A DNA stretch of 64,000 bases from Holophagales bacterium (GTDB taxonomy: Bacteria; Acidobacteriota; Thermoanaerobaculia; Multivoradales; Multivoraceae). Location: assembly GCA_009843505.1 (NCBI GenBank), contig VYDI01000034.1:731956-795955 (forward strand), in the 5' to 3' direction. The notes under the pieces are model-generated. The model made no database searches. It had not been told where the DNA came from and saw only the letters and a list, made by a program, of their open reading frames with translations. Made by a program: the position numbers and the translations under genes. Of this stretch, positions 9,254 through 17,534 are shown piece after piece (the stretch's first letter is position 1; each line of letters opens with the position of its first letter).

Positions 9254-10669
9254 TCACCCGAAGATCAGACCCCAGATCGTGAACAGGGTGAACGACACGT
9301 AGACCGCGGACGCGATCAGCATCATCACGACGTTGAGCGGCTTCGGGCGGGCGGACTTCGGCAGCTTCGTCAGGTTCACGTAGAGCGTCAGCGGGACGTA
9401 GATCGCCATCGCGAAGCCGCCCAGCAGGGCGGAGTTGAAGATGAACCCGAGCGCCGAGACGCCGGTCAGTTCGAAGAAGGCGGTCGACGCTGTGCCGGCG
9501 ACCATGAACATGATCGCGAAGGTCAGGTACCACTGGCTCTGGGTTCGCTTCTGGCCGAACTTGAACATGGAGCCGAGCAGGTAGGACCAGGTGCGGGCGC
9601 CGCCATCGACGGCGCCGAGCTGGGAGCTGAACAGCGCCGCCATGCCGATCAGCAGGAACACGTAGCGGCCGAACGTGCCGAGACTCGTCTCCAGGATGAC
9701 CGACATGTCCCAGACGATCTGGCCTTCCTCGGGGACGATGCCCGCCGGGCGCAGGACCGTGAGCGCCCCGAACATGAACAGGAACATCGTGAACGTGTTG
9801 CCGAGCCAGAAGAAGATGACCTGGTCCTGGATCACGTAGCGCATCCAGCGCCTGAAGCGGCTCGCGTTCTCGGGACTCTCGATGTAGCGGTAGCCCGACT
9901 GCACTTCGGCCGTCTTGTGCACCCGCAGCGGATTCGCCAGCACCGGGATGCGGCCACCCATGCCGATGTTCTTGTCCCGCAGGTAGAAGGCGTACCAGAG
10001 GTTGCCGGCGCCGCCGATGCCGGCGAACACGACCGCGCCGAAGAAGCGGGCGAAAGTGAACTGGTCGTCCAGCTCGATGTGGCCGAAGTTGATCAGTCCC
10101 CGACCCATCTCCTTGATCGCATCCCAGGTGCCGACCGAGAAGGCGACGTAGATCAGCCCGATCGTGATGACCAGCACCATGATCCCGATCGCCCGTTCGA
10201 CCGCCCTGTACATCTGTTTGGGCCCGAACAGGATCAGAGCGATCAGGCCGAACGTCACGGCGGTCCAGAACCACTCCGGGCCCGGGCCGTCGGGTCCGAA
10301 GAAGAGCGCCTTGAGCGCCGCTCCCGACATCCGCGCCCAGCCCGGCAGGAACAGACCGACGAAGCCGAGCGACAGGAAGGCGTAGATGACTCCCATCGAC
10401 ATCCGCGCGTACGACGTGTACGGGTGCTCGCCCGTGACCACCGCCCACCGGCCGATCTCGATGTTGATCCAGAGCTGGAGGAAGACGCCGAGCGCCGCAG
10501 CCCAGATCATGACCGCGCCGAACTTGGCCGTCACCCAGGGCCAGACCGCGAGTTCGCCGGCCCCGATCGCCAGACCGATCATGATCGCCCCCGGCCCCGC
10601 GAGCTGCCAGAAGGAGAGCTTGCGCTCGGGCAGGTTCTCCTCGCGCAGGGGTGGGATCGGTACCGGCAT
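9254..10669 (-). CDS. Nramp-related membrane transporter
   Basis: 471 residues from ATG 10669, preceded by GGAGGAG at 10683-10677 with 7-nt spacing; an upstream GTG at 10702 lacks such a site. The protein has about 11 hydrophobic segments and an overall LeuT/Nramp-like layout. TM1 begins with GPGAIMIGLAIGAGELAVWP: the GPG start is as in Nramp, but the metal-binding DPGN motif is replaced by GAGE, and no MPH motif is visible in the TM6 region. Similar proteins are usually labelled Mn/Fe Nramp transporters, yet without the metal ligands the substrate is uncertain. It converges with fabH and is transcribed away from the serine hydrolase gene. Confidence 0.75.
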   Translation of the reverse strand: MPVPIPPLREENLPERKLSFWQLAGPGAIMIGLAIGAGELAVWPWVTAKFGAVMIWAAALGVFLQLWINIEIGRWAVVTGEHPYTSYARMSMGVIYAFLSLGFVGLFLPGWARMSGAALKALFFGPDGPGPEWFWTAVTFGLIALILFGPKQMYRAVERAIGIMVLVITIGLIYVAFSVGTWDAIKEMGRGLINFGHIELDDQFTFARFFGAVVFAGIGGAGNLWYAFYLRDKNIGMGGRIPVLANPLRVHKTAEVQSGYRYIESPENASRFRRWMRYVIQDQVIFFWLGNTFTMFLFMFGALTVLRPAGIVPEEGQIVWDMSVILETSLGTFGRYVFLLIGMAALFSSQLGAVDGGARTWSYLLGSMFKFGQKRTQSQWYLTFAIMFMVAGTASTAFFELTGVSALGFIFNSALLGGFAMAIYVPLTLYVNLTKLPKSARPKPLNVVMMLIASAVYVSFTLFTIWGLIFG

Positions 10670-10842
10670 AGGGAAACTCCTCCGGCCGGTCCGGCCCGTC
10701 ACGGTTCAACCGGCGCTCCGCGTTCTGGGGTGTCGGGTTCTGAGCACTGTAGCAGCGCGATTCGCGGCCTCGGGCTCGCGCCACACCGCGCCGGACGCTA
10801 CGATCGGCCCCCACGTCACGACCAACGTACGAGGAGACGACG

Positions 10843-12156
10843 ATGAAGCGAGGGATGTTCTCACCCTGGCGGCCTGCGGTCGCAGCGCTGCTCGCCCTGA
10901 CCCTGGCCGCCGCAGCGCCGCTGGCAGCCGCCGACCCCGAGGTCACGATCTCGAAGCCGGAGCAGGTTGGCCTGTCGGCCGAACGGCTCGCCCGCATCGA
11001 CGCGGCGATGAACGGCTACATCGAAGCCGGCAAGGTCGCCGGAGCCACCGGTCTGATCGCCCGCCGCGGCCAGGTGGCGTACTTCAACACCTACGGCTAC
11101 CGGGACCTCGAGACGAAGGAGCCGATGCCGAAAGACGCGCTCTTCCGCATCTACTCCATGTCCAAGGCAGTGACCGGAGTCGCCGTCATGATCCTCCACG
11201 AGAAGTACGGCTTCCCGCTGCGCACGCCCGCCTCGCGCTGGATTCCGGCGCTCGGCGACCTGGAAGTCACCGAATGGAGCGTCGACCCGGGGACCGGCGA
11301 TCCGCGCATGGAGCTCGTTCCCGCGAACCGCGACATGACGGTCCAGGACCTGCTGACCCACAGCGCCGGCATCAGTTACGGCGGTCCGCGCAACGCGCGC
11401 GGCGGCACGTACTACGCCGAACTCGGGGTCGGCAACCGCGACCAGACCCTCGAGGAGTTCGTCGACAAGCTGGGCCAGGCGCCGCTGCACGACCACCCCG
11501 GCACGGTGTGGCGCTACGGCTACAGCATGGACGTCCTGGGCCGCCTGGTCGAGGTGATCTCGGGCAAGACCTTCGACGTCTTCCTCGAAGAGGAGATCTT
11601 CAAGCCGCTCGGGATGAAGGACACGGCCTTCTACGTCCGACCGGGCACCGAGGACCGGCTGGCCGTGCTCTACACGCCCGACCGCGAGGCGGGCGACGGC
11701 ACCGTCATGCGCTCCAGCGCGCCGCCCCAGGACTCCTATCTCAAGAAGCCGAAGATCTTCTACGGCGGCGCGGGCCTGGTCTCGACGACCACCGACTACT
11801 ACCGGATGGTCCAGATGCTGCTCGACGGCGGCCACTACGACGGCGGTCAGTTGCTGAGTCCGAAGTCCGTCAAGCTCCTGTCTTCCGACCACATCGGCGA
11901 CATGCCGCGGGTCGGTCAGTTGATGGGGCCGGGCGACGGGTTCGGGCTCACCTTCCGGGTCAACACGAACCCGGGCATCAACGGCGCGCTGGGTTCTCCC
12001 GGTGACTACAGTTGGGGCGGCGCCGCGGGCACCCGCTTCTGGATCGACCCCGACGAGGAGATGGTCGCCGTGTTCATGATCCAGATCCTCCCCCACGCCG
12101 GCCTGACCTACGGCACGGAGTTCCGCAACCTCGCCTACCAGGCGATCATCGACTGA
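10843..12156 (+). CDS. Serine hydrolase, beta-lactamase/EstB family, exported
   Basis: 437 residues, ATG start with GAGGAG-type site just upstream. A signal peptide (residues 1-29, Ala-rich core LLALTLAAAAPLAAA) directs it to the periplasm. The SxxK catalytic motif is Ser105-Met-Ser-Lys108 in IYSMSKAVTG; a YGYSMD segment likely supplies the Tyr-x-Ser/Asn second motif, and GGAGLVSTTTDY is typical of the class C beta-lactamase-like esterases. Members hydrolyse esters, beta-lactams or D-amino acid peptides; substrate unknown. The next gene starts 23 bp later on the same strand. Confidence 0.88.
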   Translation: MKRGMFSPWRPAVAALLALTLAAAAPLAAADPEVTISKPEQVGLSAERLARIDAAMNGYIEAGKVAGATGLIARRGQVAYFNTYGYRDLETKEPMPKDALFRIYSMSKAVTGVAVMILHEKYGFPLRTPASRWIPALGDLEVTEWSVDPGTGDPRMELVPANRDMTVQDLLTHSAGISYGGPRNARGGTYYAELGVGNRDQTLEEFVDKLGQAPLHDHPGTVWRYGYSMDVLGRLVEVISGKTFDVFLEEEIFKPLGMKDTAFYVRPGTEDRLAVLYTPDREAGDGTVMRSSAPPQDSYLKKPKIFYGGAGLVSTTTDYYRMVQMLLDGGHYDGGQLLSPKSVKLLSSDHIGDMPRVGQLMGPGDGFGLTFRVNTNPGINGALGSPGDYSWGGAAGTRFWIDPDEEMVAVFMIQILPHAGLTYGTEFRNLAYQAIID

Positions 12157-12179
12157 CCCCTTCCGGAGCACGACGAAAG

Positions 12180-13196
12180 ATGTCCGACCGCAGCCAGGAA
12201 ATCCGCCTCGCTTCCCGCCCCGCCGGCGAACCCGAGGCGGCGAACTTCGAACTCGCAGAGACCGGGATGCCGGCCGCGGGCGCCGGTCAGGCGCTAGTAC
12301 GCAACGTCTACATGTCGGTCGATCCCTACATGCGGGGCCGGATGCGGGACATCAAGTCCTACACGCCGCCGTTCGCCATCGGCAAACCGCTCGACGGCGG
12401 CGCCGTGGGGGTCGTCGAGAAGTCCAATACGGACGCCCTCTCGCCCGGCGACCTGGTGTCGAGCCGCTTCGGCTGGCGCAGTCACTTCGCCGCCCACTCG
12501 ACGGAGCTGCAGAAACTCGACACCCACGGCGCGCCGCTGTCCGCCTTCCTTGGCGTCCTCGGCATGCCGGGGATGACCGCCTATGTCGGCCTGCTCGACC
12601 TCGGCGAACCGAAGGAAGGCGAGACCGTGTTCGTGTCGGCCGCGGCGGGCGCGGTCGGCAGCCTCGTTGGCCAGATCGCGAAGATCAAGGGCTGCCGCGC
12701 GGTCGGCAGCGCCGGCTCCCCGGACAAAGTCGAGCACCTGGTCTCCGATCTCGGCTACGACGCCGCCTTCGACTACCACGACGACCTGAACCGGTCCCTG
12801 AGCGAGACCTGCCCCGACGGCATCGACGTCTACTTCGAGAACGTCGGCGGACCAACCCTCGAGGCCGTGCTGCTGCACATGAACATGTTCGGAAGGATCC
12901 CGGTGTGCGGGATGATCGCGCACTACAACGACGAGGAGCCCCGTCCAGGACCGCGGACCCTCATCTCGATCATTCCGAAGCGCCTCAGGATGCAGGGCTT
13001 CATCGTCTCCGACCACATGGACCGCCGCGCCGACTTCGTCCGCGACGTCGCCGGCTGGATCGCGGAAGGCAAGGTCGCCTACCGCGAGACGATCGTCTCC
13101 GGCCTCGAGAACGCCCCGGAGGCGTTCATGGGCCTCTTCCGCGGCGAGAACACCGGCAAGATGGTGGTCCAGATCAGCGACGATCCGACGGCGTAG
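12180..13196 (+). CDS. NADP-dependent MDR oxidoreductase (alkenal reductase-like)
   Basis: 338 residues from ATG 12180. The N terminus NVYMSVDPYMRGRM is diagnostic for the leukotriene B4 12-hydroxydehydrogenase / 2-alkenal reductase branch of zinc-independent medium-chain dehydrogenases; the NADP-binding region is SAAAGAVGSLVGQIAK. These cytosolic enzymes reduce the C=C bond of alpha,beta-unsaturated aldehydes or ketones. Probably co-transcribed with the exported serine hydrolase. It ends 1 bp from the stop of the convergent phosphotransferase gene, so no room is left for a dedicated terminator. Confidence 0.9.
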   Translation: MSDRSQEIRLASRPAGEPEAANFELAETGMPAAGAGQALVRNVYMSVDPYMRGRMRDIKSYTPPFAIGKPLDGGAVGVVEKSNTDALSPGDLVSSRFGWRSHFAAHSTELQKLDTHGAPLSAFLGVLGMPGMTAYVGLLDLGEPKEGETVFVSAAAGAVGSLVGQIAKIKGCRAVGSAGSPDKVEHLVSDLGYDAAFDYHDDLNRSLSETCPDGIDVYFENVGGPTLEAVLLHMNMFGRIPVCGMIAHYNDEEPRPGPRTLISIIPKRLRMQGFIVSDHMDRRADFVRDVAGWIAEGKVAYRETIVSGLENAPEAFMGLFRGENTGKMVVQISDDPTA

Positions 13197-13197
13197 C

Positions 13198-14064
13198 TCA
13201 CACCCGGAATCGCGCCCTGAACTCCGCGTGGCCTTCTTCGAAGGTGCACGGGTAGCCCTGCAGCGCGTACACCATCGTCTCCAGGGCGATCCGGCGGAAG
13301 TACAACCGCGCCCGCCACAGCATCCCTTCATCCTTCAGTCCGCGGTACTGGTCCACGACGCGTTGGGCGAACTGCTGCCCGTTGGCGAGCAGTCCGGCGA
13401 AGTCGAGGGCGGGGTCTCCGATGGAACGGTCGCTGAAGTCGATGATGTTGACCTGTCGCCGGTCCGCGTCCCAGAGGATGTGCTCGCCGGCCAGATCGCC
13501 GTGGACGAGCGCCGTCGGGCGGGTCGGATTCACTTCGGCGGCCAGCTCGGTCAGGAAGGCACGGATGACCTCGACTTCGTGCGATGCGAGGCGCGGTAGC
13601 ACGAGCGTTTCGACGTCACGAACGAGGTCCTCGTGGTCCTTCTGCAGATCCTGCTCGGACACGCCGCACTCGCGGGCGACCGACTTCGGGGTCTCGTGGA
13701 CCGCGCCGAGGAACGTGGCGAGCTGTTCCGCGATCCGTTTCCTTGCCGTATCGGAGAGCCGGCCGAACGTGGCGACGTCCAGCTCCCGACCGGCGAGAAG
13801 TCGGTAACCGGCGAACGAGCCGTCGGCGGCCTCGTAAACGTAGTCGGGAATGCCGACGTCGACCCTCGGCTGGAGGTAGCGAAGCAGCCTGGCCTCGTTC
13901 GCCAGCGCATCCCGGTTCGCCCGGGCCTTGGGAGCCCGGAAGACGAGCGCCTCGTCGAGGATCAGGACCGCATGGTCCCAGCCGTGCGTCAGGTACCGAT
14001 GCGACGTCCACGTGACGTTGGGGAACTCCTCCCGTATCCGCCGCAGAAGCAGGGCTTCTTCCAT
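13198..14064 (-). CDS. APH-family phosphotransferase
   Basis: 288 residues with the aminoglycoside phosphotransferase / kinase-like fold. Catalytic loop at His188-Gly-Asp190 (VHGDLAGEHIL), with the metal-binding Asp209 in IIDFSDRSIGDPALD. The N-lobe FRAPKARANRDALANEARLL carries the expected lysine and glutamate. Most members in environmental genomes are not antibiotic-resistance enzymes but small-molecule kinases; the HGDLAGEHIL form resembles the APH(2'')-like branch. It starts 9 bp after the end of the upstream hydroxy-acid oxidase gene, so the two form an operon. Confidence 0.8.
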   Translation of the reverse strand: MEEALLLRRIREEFPNVTWTSHRYLTHGWDHAVLILDEALVFRAPKARANRDALANEARLLRYLQPRVDVGIPDYVYEAADGSFAGYRLLAGRELDVATFGRLSDTARKRIAEQLATFLGAVHETPKSVARECGVSEQDLQKDHEDLVRDVETLVLPRLASHEVEVIRAFLTELAAEVNPTRPTALVHGDLAGEHILWDADRRQVNIIDFSDRSIGDPALDFAGLLANGQQFAQRVVDQYRGLKDEGMLWRARLYFRRIALETMVYALQGYPCTFEEGHAEFRARFRV

Positions 14065-14073
14065 GCAGCCCGG

Positions 14074-15195
14074 CTACGGATACGGGTAGTCCAGGTCCAG
14101 GAACGGAAACGCCCCGAGGACGGTCGGCGGATCAACCGGCAGGGCGCGGTGGAGGTAGGAGGCGTCGAGTTCGTCCCAGCCGGTGACGCCGAGCAGGCCA
14201 AGGCAAGTGACGATCTCGTGCTCGAGGATCCTGAGCATGCGGACGACGCCTTCGCGGCCCCCGGCGGCCATCGCGATGGCCTCGAGGCGACCGATGCCGA
14301 CTGCATCGGCGCCCAGGACCCTGGCCTTGACGACGTCCGTTCCGCGCATGAAGCCGCCGTCGACTACGACCTCGGTGCGGCCGTCGACTTCCTCGACAAC
14401 CTCCGGCAGCGTGTCGAGCGTGCCGCGGGTGTGGTCGAGCTGGCGGCCGCCGTGGTTCGAGACGTAGACAACGTCGACGCCGTGCTCGCAGGCGAGACCC
14501 GCGTCCTCGGCCGTGGCGATGCCCTTGAGGATCAACGGGATGTCGAACTCGTCCTTGATCCGCTTGACGAGGTCCCAGGTCATCCTGGCCTGGTAGTTCA
14601 GCGGCGCTACGCGGGTGGTCGCCTCGCCGACCGAAGGCGGACGCCAGCGCTTCAGGAGGTCCCGCTCCCGCCGGCTGTAGACCTGGGTGTCGACGGTCAG
14701 GCAGAAGCCGTTGTAGCCGGCGGCAACGGCCCGGCGGATCAGACCGCGCATCCAGTCTTCGTCGTCGGCGAGGTAGAGCTGGTACACCTTGGCCGAGCCG
14801 GACGCTTCGGCTGTGCCCTCGAGACCGGGCAGGCACACCGAGCTGACGAAGTTCATGATGCCGAAGTCCTCGGCCGCCTTGCCGGCGGTGGCGCCGCCGC
14901 CCTCCTCGAACAGTTGCAGCGAGCCGATCGGCGCCAGGATCACGGGAATGCGGAGATCGTGGCCGAGCAGCGACCCGCCGGCGCGGACTTCGGAGACGTC
15001 GGTCAGCACCCGCGGCCGGAAGGCCACGGAGTCCAGCGCCTGCCGGTTGCGCTTGACGCTCGTCTCGGTCTCGGCACCGCCGACCAGGTAGTCCCAGACG
15101 CTCCCGCCCAGGTTCCGGCGCGCGGCCACGACCAGCTCGTGAAGGGTCAGGGCGTTCCTTGCCGCTTCTCCCGGCGCCAGCGGATCGTCGCTCAT
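14074..15195 (-). CDS. FMN-dependent alpha-hydroxy-acid oxidase/dehydrogenase
   Basis: 373 residues from ATG 15195, giving MSDDPLAPGEAARNALTLHE; longer upstream starts add only low-complexity sequence. The active-site motif SNHGGRQLDHTRGTLD contains the catalytic His248, and VVDGGFMRGTDVVKA plus GADAVGIGR bind FMN phosphate. The family includes lactate and glycolate oxidases, lactate monooxygenase and mandelate dehydrogenase, which oxidise L-2-hydroxy acids to 2-oxo acids. Which acid is used cannot be decided. No obvious membrane-insertion segment is seen, so a soluble oxidase-like member is likely. The phosphotransferase gene follows in the same operon. Confidence 0.9.
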   Translation of the reverse strand: MSDDPLAPGEAARNALTLHELVVAARRNLGGSVWDYLVGGAETETSVKRNRQALDSVAFRPRVLTDVSEVRAGGSLLGHDLRIPVILAPIGSLQLFEEGGGATAGKAAEDFGIMNFVSSVCLPGLEGTAEASGSAKVYQLYLADDEDWMRGLIRRAVAAGYNGFCLTVDTQVYSRRERDLLKRWRPPSVGEATTRVAPLNYQARMTWDLVKRIKDEFDIPLILKGIATAEDAGLACEHGVDVVYVSNHGGRQLDHTRGTLDTLPEVVEEVDGRTEVVVDGGFMRGTDVVKARVLGADAVGIGRLEAIAMAAGGREGVVRMLRILEHEIVTCLGLLGVTGWDELDASYLHRALPVDPPTVLGAFPFLDLDYPYP

Positions 15196-15289
15196 GTTCG
15201 GGCGTCGTCTGGGATCGGTCACGGAAGCGCTCGACTCTTTCCGGCGGGACCCTAGCAGTCCGGGACGACCCCTGACAGGCTTGCCGCCC

Positions 15290-15655
15290 ATGATCGAGGT
15301 CGACCTGCCGCGGTTCGAGTACCTGCTTTCGCGTGCCCTGGACACGCTGCCGCCGGCGTTCGCCGAGCTGATCGACAACGTCGCCGTCGTCGTCGAGGAG
15401 GAACCGAGCGAGGAGGATCTGCGGCTGGTCGGGCTCGACCCGGAGGAGGACGACCTGCTGGGCCTCTACCACGGGGTACCCCTCGACGAACGGGGCAGCG
15501 GCTACAGTTCGCTGCCCGACCGGGTCGTGATCTACCGCCTGCCGATCCTCTGGATCTGCGACACGGAGGCGGATGTAGTGCGCGAAGTGCGCGACACCCT
15601 GGTTCACGAGCTCGGACACCACTTCGGTCTCGGCGACGACGACATGCCGTACTAG
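15290..15655 (+). CDS. Minimal zincin-like metallopeptidase family protein
   Basis: 121 residues from ATG 15290 (MIEVDLPRFEYLLSRALDTL). The last 17 residues carry the zinc motif His106-Glu107-x-x-His110 followed by GLGDDD, the HExxHxxGLxD signature of the small metallopeptidase family formerly DUF1025; an acidic stretch (EEEPSEEDL) in the middle is also usual. The short C terminus right after the motif is normal for the family. Function unknown. Its 5' end lies head-to-head with the hydroxy-acid oxidase gene, about 94 bp between starts. Confidence 0.85.
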   Translation: MIEVDLPRFEYLLSRALDTLPPAFAELIDNVAVVVEEEPSEEDLRLVGLDPEEDDLLGLYHGVPLDERGSGYSSLPDRVVIYRLPILWICDTEADVVREVRDTLVHELGHHFGLGDDDMPY

Positions 15656-15683
15656 GGCGGACGCCGGCTGCTAGGTTCCGTCC

Positions 15684-16556
15684 GTGCCGAAGTCTCTTCC
15701 CTACCTGGGCATCGCAGGGGCGCTCATCGGCGGCGCGCTGATGGCGGCCGCCGGCGGCAGCCACGGCGTGGAGGTGAGCGGCCTGCCTGCCTTCGCCGTC
15801 GTCGTGGCCGCGGCCTTCGCCGTCCAGTGGATCGCGTTCATCCCGGCATGGTTTCTCCAGACGGAGCGCTTCTTCGACCTCACCGGGAGCATCACTTTCC
15901 TGGTCCTGACCGCGGGCGCCCTGCTCATCCGCGGCGGCTTCGACCCGCGATCGCTCGTCATCGCTGCCGCGATCGCCGTGTGGGCCCTGCGACTTGGTCC
16001 CTTCCTCTTCCTGCGCGTCCGCCGGGACGGCGAGGATCGTCGCTTCCGGCAGATCAAACCGAACTTCCCCGTTTTCCTGATGACCTGGACCCTCCAGGGC
16101 CTGTGGGTGTCCCTGACCGCCGCACCGGCACTGGCGGCGCTGCTCGCGACCGAAAGCACGCCGCTGGACTGGACCCTCGCGACCGGGCTGGTCCTGTGGA
16201 CTCTCGGCTTCCTGATCGAGGTGACCGCCGACGCCCAGAAGACCCGCTTCCGCGCCGTGCCCGGGAACCGGGACCGGTACATCACGTCGGGGCTCTGGGC
16301 CTGGTCGCGCCACCCGAACTACTTCGGCGAGATCGTGCTGTGGATCGGCATCGCGGTGGTCGCGGCGCCCCCGCTCGAGGGCTGGCAACTGGCGACGCTG
16401 GTGTCGCCGGTCTTCGTCTGGCTGCTCCTGACCAGGATCAGCGGCGTGCGGATGCTCGAAGCGCGGGCCAACCGGAAGTGGCGCGATGATCCCGGCTACC
16501 GGGACTACGTCCGCGGCACGAACACGCTCCTGCCCTGGCCGCCCCGCGGGACTTGA
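15684..16556 (+). CDS. DUF1295 membrane protein (steroid 5-alpha-reductase-like)
   Basis: 290 residues, GTG start 28 bp after the zincin stop. About seven hydrophobic segments; the C-terminal signature WAWSRHPNYFGEIVLWIGI followed by RISGVRMLE and a last GYRDYVRGTNTLLPWPP matches DUF1295 / the steroid 5-alpha-reductase and isoprenylcysteine methyltransferase-like membrane fold, with NADPH- or SAM-binding polar residues near the C terminus. Actual substrate in bacteria unknown. Its TGA stop overlaps the TTG start of the acyltransferase gene (TTGA), implying coupled translation. Confidence 0.88.
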   Translation: MPKSLPYLGIAGALIGGALMAAAGGSHGVEVSGLPAFAVVVAAAFAVQWIAFIPAWFLQTERFFDLTGSITFLVLTAGALLIRGGFDPRSLVIAAAIAVWALRLGPFLFLRVRRDGEDRRFRQIKPNFPVFLMTWTLQGLWVSLTAAPALAALLATESTPLDWTLATGLVLWTLGFLIEVTADAQKTRFRAVPGNRDRYITSGLWAWSRHPNYFGEIVLWIGIAVVAAPPLEGWQLATLVSPVFVWLLLTRISGVRMLEARANRKWRDDPGYRDYVRGTNTLLPWPPRGT

Positions 16557-17425
16557 CGGCGCCCCAACACCTGAGGGCGGCGATCTGCCTCGCCGCCATC
16601 ACGCTGAACCTGACCTTCTGGGCGCTGCTGCTGCTCGTCCTGCTGCCCGCCAAGGCGGCGCCCCGGACGCGAGCGTGGTTCCGGCGAGCCGCCGCGCGCA
16701 TCTACCGCGCCGCCGTGCGCGTCGACAACGTGCTGCTGCGGCACATCTCCCGTGCCTCCTGGCGCGGCCGCGCACTGAGCCTCGACCCGACGCGGCCTCA
16801 CATCGTCCTATCGAACCACCGCTCCTGGGCCGACATCTTCCTGGTCCAGAGTCTCATCGCCACCCGCGGCCCGATCGTCACGTTCCTGTGCAAGCGCGAA
16901 CTGCTCTATGTGCCGATCTTCGGCCTGATCATCCTCGCCTTCGACTTCCCGGTGCTCCGCCGTCAAGCACAGCGCGGGATCGACGCCGGGAACCGGCGCG
17001 GCGACGACCGCCGCCGGGTGACCGAAGCAGCAGCGGCCCTGCTCGAGTCCCCCGCGGCCATCCTCTCGTTCGCCGAGGGCACGCGCTTTACCGCCGCCAA
17101 GCGGGATGCGAACAGCCGCGCTGCCGGCGACGGGCACGAAGCGTCCAGGACTGCTCCGCAATACCAGCACCTGCTGCCGCCTCGCGCCGGCGGACTCGCC
17201 GCCATGATCGAAGCGCTCGCCCCCGGCGGCGGCTCGATCGTGGACGTGACGCTCGCCTACCCGCGCCCCTCCACTTTCTGGGAGTTCCTCGGCGGCACGG
17301 CGGGGTCGGTGGAGGTGGCGTGGGAGGCGATTCCCATAACTGCGGTCGAGGCGGCCGACGTGACGAGCTGGCTGAACGACCGCTGGCGGCGCAAGGAGGC
17401 GTTGCTGGACCGCCGATCTTTATGA
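16553..17425 (+). CDS. 1-acyl-glycerol-3-phosphate acyltransferase-like (PlsC family)
   Basis: 290 residues from TTG 16553, overlapping the upstream stop by 4 nt. An N-terminal transmembrane segment (LAAITLNLTFWALLLLVLLL-type, residues ~9-30) precedes the PlsC domain: His89-Arg-Ser-Trp-Ala-Asp94 is the HX4D catalytic motif, CKRELLYVPIFG fits motif II and Glu175-Gly-Thr-Arg is motif III. Length and the conserved C-terminal region recall the YihG branch of lysophosphatidate acyltransferases. It acts at the inner membrane on lysophosphatidic acid or related acceptors. Confidence 0.88.
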   Translation: MTAPQHLRAAICLAAITLNLTFWALLLLVLLPAKAAPRTRAWFRRAAARIYRAAVRVDNVLLRHISRASWRGRALSLDPTRPHIVLSNHRSWADIFLVQSLIATRGPIVTFLCKRELLYVPIFGLIILAFDFPVLRRQAQRGIDAGNRRGDDRRRVTEAAAALLESPAAILSFAEGTRFTAAKRDANSRAAGDGHEASRTAPQYQHLLPPRAGGLAAMIEALAPGGGSIVDVTLAYPRPSTFWEFLGGTAGSVEVAWEAIPITAVEAADVTSWLNDRWRRKEALLDRRSL

Positions 17426-17534
17426 AGAAGCACTAAGATGTGTACAACCTAAGCGAAATGGAATAAGATCCCGCGGCAGCTCCGTTCCGGCGGACAAGCA
17501 CGACAACCGCCCCGAACCGAGAGGCACTCGACTC

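Noticed and set aside
13198..14064. APH-like gene as an antibiotic resistance determinant
   Set aside because: The fold is shared with many metabolic kinases; no resistance-gene context or mobile element is present.
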